A stretch of DNA of 5,961 nucleotides from Clostridiaceae bacterium (GTDB lineage: Bacteria > Bacillota_A > Clostridia > Acetivibrionales > Acetivibrionaceae). Numbering within the stretch: position 1 is the first letter of the stretch; each line of letters starts with the position of its first letter. A model generated the notes under the pieces. It was given only the letters and a program-made list of their open reading frames with translations. It was not told the origin of the DNA and did not search any database. Below, piece after piece: positions 5,961 through 5,961 of the stretch. Where the stretch lies: the NCBI GenBank assembly GCA_012513545.1, contig JAAZCB010001164.1, positions 1 through 5,961 on the forward strand. Reading direction: 5' to 3'. The translations under genes and the position numbers were made by a program.

Positions 5961-5961
5961 C

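Overview
The window looks like chromosomal DNA from a low-GC, cellulosome-forming clostridium. Two long secreted proteins end in type I dockerins and carry family 9 glycoside hydrolase (GH9) modules. Their closest remembered relatives are enzymes of the Acetivibrio (Clostridium) thermocellus group. The dockerin recognition pairs (Ser-Thr / Ser-Ile) also fit that group better than the Ala-Ile/Leu pairs usual in Ruminiclostridium cellulolyticum. The species cannot be named from the sequence alone.

Layout. Positions 1-98 hold at most the tail of a + strand gene entering from the left. A perfect bidirectional terminator hairpin (99-138) closes it and the next gene. Positions 159-2633 (minus) encode a CelJ-like protein: signal peptide, CBM30, Ig-like module, GH9, dockerin. 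Positions 2634-3181 are a 548-base divergent intergenic region with candidate promoters and several inverted repeats. Positions 3182-5758 (plus) encode a CbhA/CelK/Cel9E-like protein: signal peptide, CBM4, Ig-like module, GH9, dockerin. A second bidirectional terminator follows (5776-5821). At the right edge, the minus strand carries the C-terminal end of a probable membrane protein (5868-5960).

How the genes work together. Both proteins should be exported and docked on scaffoldin cohesins, where their CBMs bring the GH9 modules to cellulose. They belong to different GH9 architectures, so they are not a simple tandem duplication. The shared upstream region suggests co-regulation.

The main surprise is in the second gene. 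Its reading frame, secretion signal, CBM4 and dockerin are intact, but its GH9 module departs from the family at nearly every active-site landmark. The first Asp of the DAGD motif is Glu352, the H-x-R motif reads Tyr695-His-Gln697, the proton-donor Glu is Asp755, and an active-site Trp-Gly is Ser-Glu. It may be a secreted, cellulosome-bound pseudoenzyme or an enzyme with changed specificity. The neighbouring GH9 keeps its catalytic residues. The rest of the window is ordinary cellulosome biology. I see no mobile element, CRISPR array, tRNA or rRNA.
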